NCBI RefSeq assembly: GCF_002150785.1
Contig: NZ_MTAZ01000015.1
Location: forward strand, 62,001-126,000
DNA from: Arenibacter amylolyticus
Lineage (GTDB): Bacteria > Bacteroidota > Bacteroidia > Flavobacteriales > Flavobacteriaceae
Direction: 5' to 3'
DNA length: 64,000 bases
Shown one piece after another: positions 54,332 through 63,263 of the stretch. The translations under genes and the position numbers were made by a program. The notes beneath the pieces were generated by a model, which worked only from the letters and a program-made list of their open reading frames with translations, searched no databases and was not told the origin of the DNA. Within the stretch, counting starts at the first letter, position 1, and every line of letters starts with the position of its first letter.

Positions 54332-57319
54332 ATGAATAAATTTAAGTTAACATCTACGATTGTTTTATTAATACTCCATGTACTTGCATACACTCAAGAA
54401 AGAATACTCCCATTCCAAAATCTATCCTTTCAGGATGGGTTATCGGACAATAACGTGAGCACCATTCTACAGGATAGTGATGGTTTTATATGGTTGGGAA
54501 CCAAATTAGGAATAGACAAATACGACGGACAAAACATAAAGACCTATTTCCTCCCCAATGAGAACAACCAAGTAAACTCCTTAGTACAGGATCATAGCGG
54601 TAGACTTTGGGCAACAACTACGGAAGGGTTATATTATTTTAATATAAAAAGCGATCAATTTGAACGCTATATCTCCTCACATCCCTCCATTGACAGCAGT
54701 TTGCAGGGATACATTCCCAATGTACTGGTACTGCAATCCGGAGCCCTGTGGTGCACCACCACCAATAATGAAATTGTTTCCCTATTTCCTTATGAGGACA
54801 AGGCCGATGAAATCATAAAAATGCCTGTGGAAGATGGTGAAGAGAATGCAGGTAGTGCAACGGACCTTTTACAGGATAATAATGGTGTTATATGGATAGG
54901 CACAAGTAACGGTAAGCTTTATAAGTATTTGGACTCCAAATTTACCCAGACTAACTTTCGAGGAAACGAGGCCCATATCAACTCCCTATCCATGGACCCA
55001 TATGGCCTCTTATGGATTGGAACCAACGGCAATGGCTTGTTTAGCTACCACCCTAAAATCCAAACAACCCAACATTACGCTACCCAAGTAGAGGAATTAG
55101 ACAAGCGCATATCCAATAATATTGTTCTGGATGTTATGGCAGATAGGGATAACAATATTTGGATAGGAACAGATGGAGGCGGACTAATTCTCTATGAATC
55201 CAAGAACAACAGATTCATTACTTTTAAACAAAACTCATATACCAATTACCCTATTGCGGACAATTCTATCTTGAGCATCCATCAGGGAGAAGACAACGTA
55301 ATTTGGGTAGGTACAGTGCACGGTGGTGCCAGCTATTTTAAATATTATGCCACCATAAGTCATATTCCCGCTTCGGATTTAGCTTTTGACCAGATAGATG
55401 AGCAGAGCTCGCAAATATTAGAGGCTTCCAATGGAGATATATGGATTACGGCCGGTAGAAATGGATTGCGAAGATACAATCCAAGTAGTGGAAAAGTCAC
55501 TGTATTTAAGGACGATCCTTCAAAGGACAACGACCTTAACGGAAATAATATTGTGTCCTTGCTTCAAGACAACCGAGATAGGATTTGGATTGGGACTTAC
55601 AATGGTGGATTAAATATTTATGACCCCTACAACAATAGGTTTTTAGAGGCTGAGGATCGATTTAACAGCATTGCTATTTTTGCTATGGAGCAAGATTCCG
55701 AAGGAAATGTCTGGGTAGGAACCAATAATGGCATTCGGGTATATAATTCCGATTTAAAGATTGTGAATCACTTTAATTTAGACAATACCCCTAATCTCAA
55801 CTCTAACTTTATTACCAGTTTATACGAAGATATAAAGGGCGATATGTGGGTAGGCACCAATTTAGGGCTGAACGTTTTTAAGCAAAATAAAGTACTCTCC
55901 TATATTTCAGATAAAAACAATCCCAACTCTCTTAGTGGCAATCGAATTAGATCTATCACGGAAGACGATGATCTTTCAGTACTTATTGGCACTTATGGCC
56001 ATGGATTAAATAGGTATCATAGAACCAAGGATACGTTTACTAGGATTGGTAAGAAAGATGGATTGGAAGCCAGCATCATTGGGGGAATATTTTTAGATAA
56101 GGACAAAAACATATGGTGTAGCACCAACTTAGGGCTCAGCAAAATTTCTCCGGATGGTACCACAGCAAATTTTGGCCTTCGTCACGGAATCCAGGCTTAT
56201 AGCGGTGGAAGTGCCATTATCAGCAAGGACAACCAAATACTAATGGGAGGCAGACTAGGGCTCACCTATTTAAATGCATCTGAATTTAAGGAAAACAATT
56301 CAGACGAACCTAAAAAAGTGTTTTTTACCACAGCAACCGTAGTTGGGGAAAACGGAACAGAGGAAATCAATTTGGCATCCAATGCAAGCAAGCATATTAC
56401 GCTCTCCCCCCAAGACAAGCTTTTATCCATCCATTTTTCCAGTTCGGATTACTGGAGTCCCCAAAATAATAAATATGCCTATAAGTTGGTAGGATTAAAT
56501 AACGAATGGCAAACCATTGGGAACCAACAAGTACTAACTTTTTCCAATTTAGATCCAGGCAAGTACTCTCTAATGGTTAAATGTGCAGATGCCATTTCTA
56601 ACGAAGAAAGGTCTTTGGCTTCTATTTCCATAACTGTACTCCCCTCCTTCTGGCAAAAAGCCTGGGTAAGGGCATTGATTGTACTAATTGGCATCCTTCT
56701 TATACTGTTATTTATAAGGTGGCGGATATCGTCCATTAAAAAACAGCAGGAACAATTGGAATTGTTGGTTGCATCCAAAACCAAAGAGGTAAAGGCGCAG
56801 CAAGAGAAAGCGTATCAGAGTGAAATTGCTCTCTTAAACGTAGAAAAAGAAAATCAGAAGCTAAATCAGCAAAAACTGAGGGAAGAACTTAATTTTAAAA
56901 CGGAGGAACTCACTAATTACACTTTACGAACCGTTCACAAAAACAACCTCTTGACCCAAATAAAGGATAGTTTGATCCATGAGACCAAAGCAAGTACCCC
57001 CAAAAAAGGTAATCTAAAAAAAATAGTACATCTTATTGACGACAGCTTAATACTAGATGAGGATTGGGATAATTTCTATCACCTTTTCAATCAGATCCAC
57101 ACCACCTTTATCAATAGCCTAAAAGATTATTGCCCTCAACTTAGCGATCGGGAAATTAGATTATGCGCTTTAATCAAGCTCAACTTTACTTCGCAACATA
57201 TAGCCACCCTCTTTGGAATTTCATTGAGTTCTGTAAAGGTTGCGCGACATCGTCTACGGAAAAAATTGAATATTGCGGAAAACCAAAGTTATGAGGACTT
57301 TTTTGAAACCCTTACCTAA
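54332..57319 (+). CDS. Membrane-bound beta-propeller sensor with LuxR-type HTH (kinase-less HTCS-like regulator)
   Basis: 995 residues. Signal peptide, then about 12-14 Reg_prop repeats (DGFIWLGTKLGIDKYDG, GVIWIGTSNG, LLWIGTNGNGLFSY, NIWIGTDGGGL, RIWIGTYNGGLNIYD, NVWVGTNNGIRVY, DMWVGTNLGLNVF) forming two propellers to about residue 690. Next a triple-tyrosine (Y_Y_Y) domain (697-760; NNKYAYKLVGLNNEW), one membrane segment (about 778-797), a long coiled coil (800-890) and a C-terminal HTH (935-985; LSDREIRLCALIKLNFTSQHIATLFGISLSSVKVARHRLRKKL). The HTH is LuxR/GerE-like. Unlike classical hybrid two-component sensors, no HisKA/HATPase or receiver is present. It probably senses an oligosaccharide in the periplasm and activates the divergent susCD-sulfatase genes directly. 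Confidence 0.9.
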   Translation: MNKFKLTSTIVLLILHVLAYTQERILPFQNLSFQDGLSDNNVSTILQDSDGFIWLGTKLGIDKYDGQNIKTYFLPNENNQVNSLVQDHSGRLWATTTEGLYYFNIKSDQFERYISSHPSIDSSLQGYIPNVLVLQSGALWCTTTNNEIVSLFPYEDKADEIIKMPVEDGEENAGSATDLLQDNNGVIWIGTSNGKLYKYLDSKFTQTNFRGNEAHINSLSMDPYGLLWIGTNGNGLFSYHPKIQTTQHYATQVEELDKRISNNIVLDVMADRDNNIWIGTDGGGLILYESKNNRFITFKQNSYTNYPIADNSILSIHQGEDNVIWVGTVHGGASYFKYYATISHIPASDLAFDQIDEQSSQILEASNGDIWITAGRNGLRRYNPSSGKVTVFKDDPSKDNDLNGNNIVSLLQDNRDRIWIGTYNGGLNIYDPYNNRFLEAEDRFNSIAIFAMEQDSEGNVWVGTNNGIRVYNSDLKIVNHFNLDNTPNLNSNFITSLYEDIKGDMWVGTNLGLNVFKQNKVLSYISDKNNPNSLSGNRIRSITEDDDLSVLIGTYGHGLNRYHRTKDTFTRIGKKDGLEASIIGGIFLDKDKNIWCSTNLGLSKISPDGTTANFGLRHGIQAYSGGSAIISKDNQILMGGRLGLTYLNASEFKENNSDEPKKVFFTTATVVGENGTEEINLASNASKHITLSPQDKLLSIHFSSSDYWSPQNNKYAYKLVGLNNEWQTIGNQQVLTFSNLDPGKYSLMVKCADAISNEERSLASISITVLPSFWQKAWVRALIVLIGILLILLFIRWRISSIKKQQEQLELLVASKTKEVKAQQEKAYQSEIALLNVEKENQKLNQQKLREELNFKTEELTNYTLRTVHKNNLLTQIKDSLIHETKASTPKKGNLKKIVHLIDDSLILDEDWDNFYHLFNQIHTTFINSLKDYCPQLSDREIRLCALIKLNFTSQHIATLFGISLSSVKVARHRLRKKLNIAENQSYEDFFETLT

Positions 57320-57387
57320 TAAGGAGAAGACTCCCCTCTACGGTATTTGTTTAATAAGAATCACTAGGGCACTTCAACCAAAGGAAA

Positions 57388-57425
57388 CAAAAAAACCTGC
57401 TTTAATTCAATAGGAATAAAGCAGG
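57388..57425 (-). terminator. Intrinsic terminator of the kelch-SSS gene
   Basis: On the minus strand CCTGCTTTA/TAAAGCAGG (57417-57425 and 57396-57404) forms a 9-bp stem with a 12-nt loop, followed by a run of seven Ts (57389-57395). It lies between the convergent propeller regulator and symporter genes. Confidence 0.7.
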
Positions 57426-57469
57426 CCTTTAAAAATTACCTAACCAACGGTATGCACTCTAAATTTAAT

Positions 57470-60085
57470 CTATTTCTCCTTGGGATTACTGTTTTTGAAT
57501 ATCAAACTAAACAGGTATCCAAAACCAAAACAGGAGGCCACCCCAATAAAGGAGTACATTAAAAAGTTAATGGAGGTGTATACGCTGATATACCATAATA
57601 ATATACCACTCACCACTAATCCTAGCAGGGTCCCGGTGCTATTTGCACGTTTAGTTAGCATTCCCAAAAGGAACATTCCTCCCAAACCACCTGTAAACAA
57701 GCCTAAGAATCTATAAAACTGATCCCACAGCGATTTAATATTGGAATTCGCCATCCAAAGGGCCAACAAAACTCCAAATACTCCAACAAAAACGGTGACG
57801 ATACGAGCTACTTTAAGCATTCCCACATCGTTTAATCTAGGATTGTACCGTTTGTACAAGTCATTACAGAAAGCCGTGGAGACCGAATTTAAGCTACTAC
57901 TGATACTAGACATGGCTGCAGAAAAGATTCCCGCAATAAGCAATCCAGAAACTCCTACGGGCAATTCCTTAACAATATACCAAGGGAACAGGGAGTCGTT
58001 ATTGGAAATGGCCGGCGAAAGTCGGTCTGGCATTTCAGTATAAAAAATATAAAGCAACGTACCTATACCAAAGAAAATGATAGTAGCTGGTAGTGTTAAC
58101 AAGGCGTTGGTATATAAAGTCTTTTGAGAATTTTTCACACTAGTACTAGTTAGATACCGCTGCACAATGGTCTGATCCGTACCTTGGGTTACCATAGCCG
58201 ATGCCAAACCTCCTATAAACACCACCCAGAAGGTAGAGTCTGTGAAATTAAAATTGAAATTTATGATATTAAACTTTTCATTTTCCGAAGCGTAGGCCAT
58301 CATTTCCGGAACTGGGGTCTCTGTATGCAAGAGAACCCAAACAATGGCAACAATACTACCTCCCATTAGCACAACTACCTGTAATACATCCGTCCAAATA
58401 ACAGCCTCTATACCACCAAATGCCGTATAGAGTACGCAGAGAATCCCCATCATCAGAATACAGGTTTCCACAGAAATACCGGTTACAATGGAAATTGCCA
58501 GCGAGGGCAGTAATAATACAATACCGATCCGACCTAACTGGAAAAGGATAAAAGAGATACTCCCAATAGCTCTAGCCAAGTAATTAAAACGTTTTTCCAA
58601 GTACTCATAGGCCGTGGAAATATGCAGCTTGTTAAAGAAAGGAATAAACAAAAATGCAATTAAGGGGGTAATTGCTATAGCCGCAATATTCAACATAAAG
58701 AACGACCAATCCGTTATAAATGCCTTTGCTGGGATAGCCATAAAAGTAATGGCACTCAATAAGGTCCCAAACACACTAAGACCTGATGCCCACCATGGAA
58801 TACGACCACCTCCAATAAAATAATCGTCCGTAGACTTTTGTTTTCTGGCAAAATAAACTCCAATCAAAAGTGAAACCAAAAGATACAAGGCTAATACCGT
58901 ATAGTTTAGAAATCCAAAGGAATGAGTAGGTTCGTCCACGCTAAATTGAAATACCTCTGGTGTTCTAATTCCTGGAGAGATTTCTCCGGAAACAATTACA
59001 AAGTCTTGATCTTTTTTTATTCCAAGGGTAGTAACCGGTAGCCCTTGGTCTAAGGTATCGTATACATACCACTGATCGGTTATGGTGTTAAACGCCAGGA
59101 TTTCCTTGCTAAATCCAGGGTGATTGTTAAGAATAGAATCGCGCTTAGCTGTTAATTGCTTAACAATACTATCATTTTGGGCCTCGCTAATTTGCTTACC
59201 GAAGGTCTCCAACTGGGTAAAAAGCACTTCATCCGATCCGCCGTAGAGCATCACGTGCATGGACCCCATTGGTTCCGCAACCGCTCCCATGATTACTCTA
59301 GGCGTTCCATTGATGGTTAAATCCCCTTTATCTATCCATATCTTTTTATTGAGATCATAGGAAAGAAATTGAGATATGGGAGTGGATATACTTCCTTTAG
59401 TTTGGTTTCTTCCTCCAATCAGAAAAATATTCCTGGAATGGGGAGTATCCTGAACCACCATCGCATGAAGGGCTCGGGGTTCTCCTGGGAAATCTTCCAG
59501 TTTTTCCCAAGCTTTTCTTTCGCTTAAATTTAAACGATAAAATGAGTTGCTACTTTTTTCGGAATTCATCCCCCCAGCCACATAGACATAGTCATCTTCC
59601 ACTACGGCCGAGGTATAGGCCAAGGCTTCTGGAAGATCTGGGTAGCTAACAATATCGATATCTTTCTTGGACTGATTGTAAGAAAGTAAGATAACGCTCT
59701 TACTTACCGTGTCTTTGTTATCACCACCAATAATTAAAACCCCTTTATCCGTAGAAACGGATGCTCCATAGCCCAAGGGCATTGGCAAGGTTTGGGCAGA
59801 CAGTCTCCAACTGTTGTTTTCTAATATATAAATAGAATTATGCCACACTTTGGCACCCCCTTCCCATGGTAACCCATTAGGGAAATTAGCACCGCCGGCA
59901 ACGATAAGCACCCCGTTGTGCACACCACCCATCATTCCAGCAAATCCCAGGGATTTGCCCCCTTGCTCTTGAGCTGGCAAGGAAGGTAGTTTGGACATTT
60001 TTATATTAGAGACATCTTGCCCTTGAAGCGCAGTGGTTAATAAAAATAACCAAACAAAATAGGAGAGAACTTTACGTATTTTCAT
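57470..60085 (-). CDS. Kelch/NanM-like domain fused to sodium:solute symporter
   Basis: 871 residues from the ATG at 60085 (MKIRKVLSYFVWLFLLTT); an ATG 16 codons upstream gives no signal peptide. N-terminal signal peptide, then a six-bladed kelch propeller (about 25-385; GGVHNGVLIVAGGANFPNG, IIGGDNKDT, VYVAGGMNS, IFLIGGRN) of the cyclically permuted mutarotase/N-acetylneuraminate epimerase type. From about residue 390 there is a complete SSS transporter with about 13 membrane helices (FARKQKSTDDYFIGGGRIPWWASGLS, FGTLLSAITFMAIP). The propeller would sit in the periplasm at the mouth of the symporter. Equilibrating an anomer and importing it with Na+ is the likely job; sialic acid is the classic substrate but not proven here. 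Confidence 0.92.
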   Translation of the reverse strand: MKIRKVLSYFVWLFLLTTALQGQDVSNIKMSKLPSLPAQEQGGKSLGFAGMMGGVHNGVLIVAGGANFPNGLPWEGGAKVWHNSIYILENNSWRLSAQTLPMPLGYGASVSTDKGVLIIGGDNKDTVSKSVILLSYNQSKKDIDIVSYPDLPEALAYTSAVVEDDYVYVAGGMNSEKSSNSFYRLNLSERKAWEKLEDFPGEPRALHAMVVQDTPHSRNIFLIGGRNQTKGSISTPISQFLSYDLNKKIWIDKGDLTINGTPRVIMGAVAEPMGSMHVMLYGGSDEVLFTQLETFGKQISEAQNDSIVKQLTAKRDSILNNHPGFSKEILAFNTITDQWYVYDTLDQGLPVTTLGIKKDQDFVIVSGEISPGIRTPEVFQFSVDEPTHSFGFLNYTVLALYLLVSLLIGVYFARKQKSTDDYFIGGGRIPWWASGLSVFGTLLSAITFMAIPAKAFITDWSFFMLNIAAIAITPLIAFLFIPFFNKLHISTAYEYLEKRFNYLARAIGSISFILFQLGRIGIVLLLPSLAISIVTGISVETCILMMGILCVLYTAFGGIEAVIWTDVLQVVVLMGGSIVAIVWVLLHTETPVPEMMAYASENEKFNIINFNFNFTDSTFWVVFIGGLASAMVTQGTDQTIVQRYLTSTSVKNSQKTLYTNALLTLPATIIFFGIGTLLYIFYTEMPDRLSPAISNNDSLFPWYIVKELPVGVSGLLIAGIFSAAMSSISSSLNSVSTAFCNDLYKRYNPRLNDVGMLKVARIVTVFVGVFGVLLALWMANSNIKSLWDQFYRFLGLFTGGLGGMFLLGMLTKRANSTGTLLGLVVSGILLWYISVYTSINFLMYSFIGVASCFGFGYLFSLIFKNSNPKEK

Positions 60086-60582
60086 TATACTACCGTTTAT
60101 CAATACATTAAGGGCCACAAGATAACAAATCAAGTATTATGTATAACATATAGCCTTCTTTTTTATTACCAAAACCTCGAATTTAACATTATCAATCTGG
60201 ACAGCCAAAAAAGAATCATACCTTAGATTAGCGGAAAGGAGTTACTGAGCGTACACATAGAAGGCTGACTTACAGTAGAGAAGACAAATACCCTTCATCT
60301 AAAAGCTATCCATGCTCCCCTTGCTTGGCGTATATAAAAATAATAGTGAAGTAGCGGCCATACACTACCCAGTCTTACTAGAAAACAAGCAACGCCTATC
60401 CAATATCCTTCTACATCGAATAACTAGGCATGAGAATCGCCAATAACCAATTAAACTTAGAGGGGATGTTTATTAGTCCCTAACCTATTGGAAATTGAAA
60501 AGAGGAGCTACATAGAAAAGCATCCTACACCAGGTTGAAACCCTCGGTATAGGACACTAAGTCCCATAAAAATAGCCCATAC
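60086..60582. other. 497-bp intergenic region without a gene
   Basis: AT-rich stretch between two minus-strand genes. No ORF with coding character, RNA gene or strong hairpin is seen, and no good TAnnTTTG box was found on the minus strand before the kelch-SSS gene. Confidence 0.4.
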
Positions 60583-61785
60583 TTAATATTCAGTGAGGAC
60601 TTTTTTAATGGCTGTTGCCATATTTTCAGCTCTTTCTCTCACCACTTCCTCTGTCCACCCCAGTTTTATAAGACAAGATATAGTACGCCCCACCCAATGA
60701 TCCGATTGGGCAAAGTTGGTAGTGTTATAATCTAGCACCCCATCTTTAATATGGTCCGATACGGGGCTCAGGGATTTTAAATCTTTAAGATGCTCCCACT
60801 TCCTATGGTAGTGCCAATTATTATCATACCAATAAAAACAGGCATCCACTCCGTGTTCTGTTAAGGAGGTGATGGCTTTGCGGGCCAACTCTTCCGTAGG
60901 CAAGAAAAAACTGAGGAAGGAATAATTTTCCACCCCATTTGTTGGCACCCTTCTAAACGTTATTTCTGGAATGGATTCTAGGGCCGTACGCAGGATGGTG
61001 TAATGTTTTTTCTGAATATCTAAAAATTGATCTAACCTAGCAATCTGTGCCAGACCTACTGCAGCATGCAATTCTGAAATTCGATAGTTATACCCAAGGA
61101 AGGGGTGACTCTCTGCTCCCCTATCGTTCCCGATATGATCATGACCGTGATCGGAAAACTGATGGGCTGTGGTATAAAACTCCTCATTATTGGTGATAAG
61201 GGCACCTCCTTCACCACAGGTAATGGTTTTTACATAGTCGAAAGAAAAACATCCCAGATCCCCATAACTTCCCAAAGGCTTCCCTTCATAACTACCCCCT
61301 ATGGCCTGGCAGGCATCCTCTATCATTAGTAGGCCATGTTGGTCACAAACAGCCTTAAGAGAAGCTAAATTGGCCATGGAGCCACACATATGCACGGGCA
61401 TCACCACCTTAGTTTTCTCTGTGATCGCTTGTTCTACTGCTTTAGGGTCTAAGGTAAGGGTATCATCCACATCCACTAAAATTGGAGTGGCCCCTACGGA
61501 TAGGACAGCTTCAAAACTAGCCACAAAGGTAAAAGTAGGTAGTATCACTTCGTCCCCTGCCCCAACCTTGGCACAGGCCAAAGCTACAGTGAGCGCTGCG
61601 GTACCACTACTTACCAAATGAGCGTGATTCACCTGCATTCGATTCTCGAGCGCTTTCTCTAGCTCCTTGGCTTTCCAATGTCCATTTCTCATTCCGTCAA
61701 AACCATAGCGCATAAGCACTCCTGATTCCAACACTTCATTCACCTGCGCTTTTTCTTGATCACCAAATAGTTCAAAACCTGGCAT
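60583..61785 (-). CDS. DegT/DnrJ/EryC1-family PLP aminotransferase, KdnA-like
   Basis: 400-residue fold-type I sugar aminotransferase. HAHLVSSGTAALTVAL (PLP phosphate), MIEDACQAIGGSYEGKPLG (PLP-stacking Asp) and SFDYVKTITCGEGGALITN with Schiff-base Lys186 are intact. The N-terminus (MPGFELFGDQEKAQVNEVLESGVLMRYGFDGMRNGHWKAKE) and SDHGHDHIGNDRGAESHPFLGYNYRISE resemble KdnA, which converts 8-keto-Kdo to 8-amino-Kdo for lipid A core; this is a similarity-based suggestion from memory. The partner KdnB oxidoreductase is not seen. It is 41 bp downstream of a nitroreductase-family gene on the same strand, probably co-transcribed. Confidence 0.88.
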   Translation of the reverse strand: MPGFELFGDQEKAQVNEVLESGVLMRYGFDGMRNGHWKAKELEKALENRMQVNHAHLVSSGTAALTVALACAKVGAGDEVILPTFTFVASFEAVLSVGATPILVDVDDTLTLDPKAVEQAITEKTKVVMPVHMCGSMANLASLKAVCDQHGLLMIEDACQAIGGSYEGKPLGSYGDLGCFSFDYVKTITCGEGGALITNNEEFYTTAHQFSDHGHDHIGNDRGAESHPFLGYNYRISELHAAVGLAQIARLDQFLDIQKKHYTILRTALESIPEITFRRVPTNGVENYSFLSFFLPTEELARKAITSLTEHGVDACFYWYDNNWHYHRKWEHLKDLKSLSPVSDHIKDGVLDYNTTNFAQSDHWVGRTISCLIKLGWTEEVVRERAENMATAIKKVLTEY

Positions 61786-61826
61786 AAATCTATATTTTGT
61801 TTAGTTGAAATTAATTGTAATGGTAG

Positions 61827-62468
61827 TTAGGTAATATGCACTACACTATCCTTAAGGTTTTTGCGGACTTTTTTAAGGCTTGCAAACATATCATCATGGG
61901 CCCTATATCCAACGGGAAGTACCAGAACGGAGGTAAGCTTATCTTTTTCTAGCCCCAATAATTGGTCATAGGCAGAAGGATTAAAACCCTCCATAGGGCA
62001 AGAGTCTATTCCTTCCATGGCACAGACGGTTAATAAGGTCCCCAAGGCAAGATATGCTTGGTTGGTAGCCCATACCCGAACTTCTTGTCGCTCTTTTTTA
62101 GAAAAGTTATCTACCAAGGCCCCTTTAAACGGCTCTAAGATTTCATCTGCGGTATTGCGTATCTGTTTAACCCTATTAAAATAATTATGAATGAATTCCT
62201 TATCGATTTTCTTTTCGATACAAATGATAAATACGTGCGAAGCCTGCCCTACTTGTTCCTGACCGTAGCTGTGTTTTACCAGTTCCTGTTGCAGTTTTTT
62301 ATTCTGTACCACTACCAGTTTAATGGGTTGCAAACCATAGGAGGAGGCCGTTAGATTAAAGGCCTGCTCTAAAATTTGTTGTTTTTCCTGGGTCAGCAAC
62401 TGATCGGGGTCAAACTTTTTTACCGCATAACGCCATTGCAATTTCTTTATAACATCCAAATCACTCAT
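61827..62468 (-). CDS. NAD(P)H-dependent nitroreductase-family oxidoreductase
   Basis: 213 residues from the ATG at 62468 (MSDLDVIKKLQWRYAVKKFDP); a TTG 12 bases upstream is less likely. Nitroreductase fold of the NfsB/YdgI kind, which binds FMN and forms a homodimer: RYAVKKFDP (FMN phosphate), ASSYGLQPIKLVVVQ, VWATNQAYLALGTLLTVCAMEGIDSCPMEGF and VLVLPVGYR. It would reduce nitroaromatics, quinones or flavins with NAD(P)H; the physiological substrate is unknown. It lies upstream of the aminotransferase on the same strand. Confidence 0.9.
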   Translation of the reverse strand: MSDLDVIKKLQWRYAVKKFDPDQLLTQEKQQILEQAFNLTASSYGLQPIKLVVVQNKKLQQELVKHSYGQEQVGQASHVFIICIEKKIDKEFIHNYFNRVKQIRNTADEILEPFKGALVDNFSKKERQEVRVWATNQAYLALGTLLTVCAMEGIDSCPMEGFNPSAYDQLLGLEKDKLTSVLVLPVGYRAHDDMFASLKKVRKNLKDSVVHIT

Positions 62469-62763
62469 TTTTATTTTCAAAACTTAATTAGGTGCAAGTA
62501 CTATTGGGGCAATTACTTTTTCTTTTGCCCACCGCTGTTCTCCTAAGTTTTAGGGACATTTTTTTCCTTTCTCGTAAAAAAGTCAAAGTTAAGTTAATTA
62601 TCCAATTCCACTAAGCATTGCCCAGCAAAAGTAGGGTGAGAATGGCATAAGATGATGATTACTAGCTGCTGACTAAACCGCAACCTAAGCTTAGGAATCC
62701 ATTTTTAGGTTCTATAGAGTAGAAGATTATAGGATTTATCACTTTGAGTAAAAATAAAAAGCA
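62469..62763. other. Intergenic region upstream of the nitroreductase gene
   Basis: AT-rich spacer with no gene. I see no good TAnnTTTG box on the minus strand for the nitroreductase gene and no coding trace. Confidence 0.35.
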
Positions 62764-62794
62764 AAAAACCTTTTATTAAGTTGAAAAGGTTTTT
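62764..62794. terminator. Perfect 11-bp hairpin overlapping the tRNA promoter
   Basis: AAAAACCTTTT (62764-62774) and AAAAGGTTTTT (62784-62794) pair around a 9-nt loop and end in a T-run. It looks like an intrinsic terminator for transcripts coming from the left, but it abuts the tRNA -7 box, so it may also be part of that promoter. Confidence 0.5.
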
Positions 62795-62801
62795 ATATTT
62801 G
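62794..62801 (+). promoter_or_regulatory. -7 box of tRNA-Ser
   Basis: TATATTTG is a perfect TAnnTTTG match, 10 bp before the tRNA 5' end, which is the expected distance from -7 to a short 5' leader. Confidence 0.6.
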
Positions 62802-62811
62802 CACCCGCTAA

Positions 62812-62899
62812 GGAGAAATGGCAGAGTGGTCGAATGCGGCGGTCTTGAAAACCGTTGAGGGTCACACCTCCGGGGGTTCGAATCCCTCTTTCTCCGCCA
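62812..62899 (+). tRNA. tRNA-Ser (anticodon UGA), CCA encoded
   Basis: 88 bases including CCA. The acceptor stem GGAGAAA/TTTCTCC is perfect, with discriminator G. The anticodon arm GCGGT-CTTGAAA-ACCGT carries TGA at 34-36. A long variable arm (class II) and TTCGAAT T-loop are present. All serine tRNA features are in place. A downstream frame beginning MAEWSNAAVLK is a translation of the tRNA and not a gene. Confidence 0.97.
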
Positions 62900-62944
62900 A
62901 AAGGAAACCCATAACGAGAGTTATGGGTTTTTTGTTTTCTGTAG

Positions 62945-63227
62945 CTTCCGAAGTTTACTTCAAAGAAGCGGAGGAAAACAAAAAAACAACAAGCGATAGC
63001 TTGTTATGGTTTCCATGATTGTAATGGATTCCCCATCTGGGATGCACGAAGTGAATCCCTTATTCTTAAAAACTTCCGAAGTTTACTTCAAAGAAGCGGA
63101 GGAAAACAAAAAACGGAATACGCGTAGCAGGTGATGGTTTCTATGATTGCCCAGGATACCCATCTGGGATGCACGAAGTGAATCCCTTATTCATAGAAAC
63201 CTTCCGAAGTTTACTTCAAAGAAGCGG
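62945..63227. repeat. 128-bp tandem repeat, two full copies and the start of a third
   Basis: CTTCCGAAGTTTACTTCAAA plus GAAGCGG recurs identically at 62945, 63073 and 63201, exactly 128 bp apart. The second halves of the first two units are also alike (CATCTGGGATGCACGAAGTG and AATCCCTTATTC), while the middle diverges. The core contains GAAGTTTACTTC and CTTCAAAGAAG dyads. It lies between tRNA-Ser and the alkaline phosphatase gene, 46 bp after the tRNA. Confidence 0.85.
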
Positions 63228-63263
63228 GGATCAAGATCAATTGTTGTGTTTATGCAAAAGATT

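Noticed and set aside
62818-63018. 66-codon frame starting MAEWSNAAVLK
   Set aside because: It is a read-through of tRNA-Ser into the first 128-bp repeat unit; the tRNA explains it.
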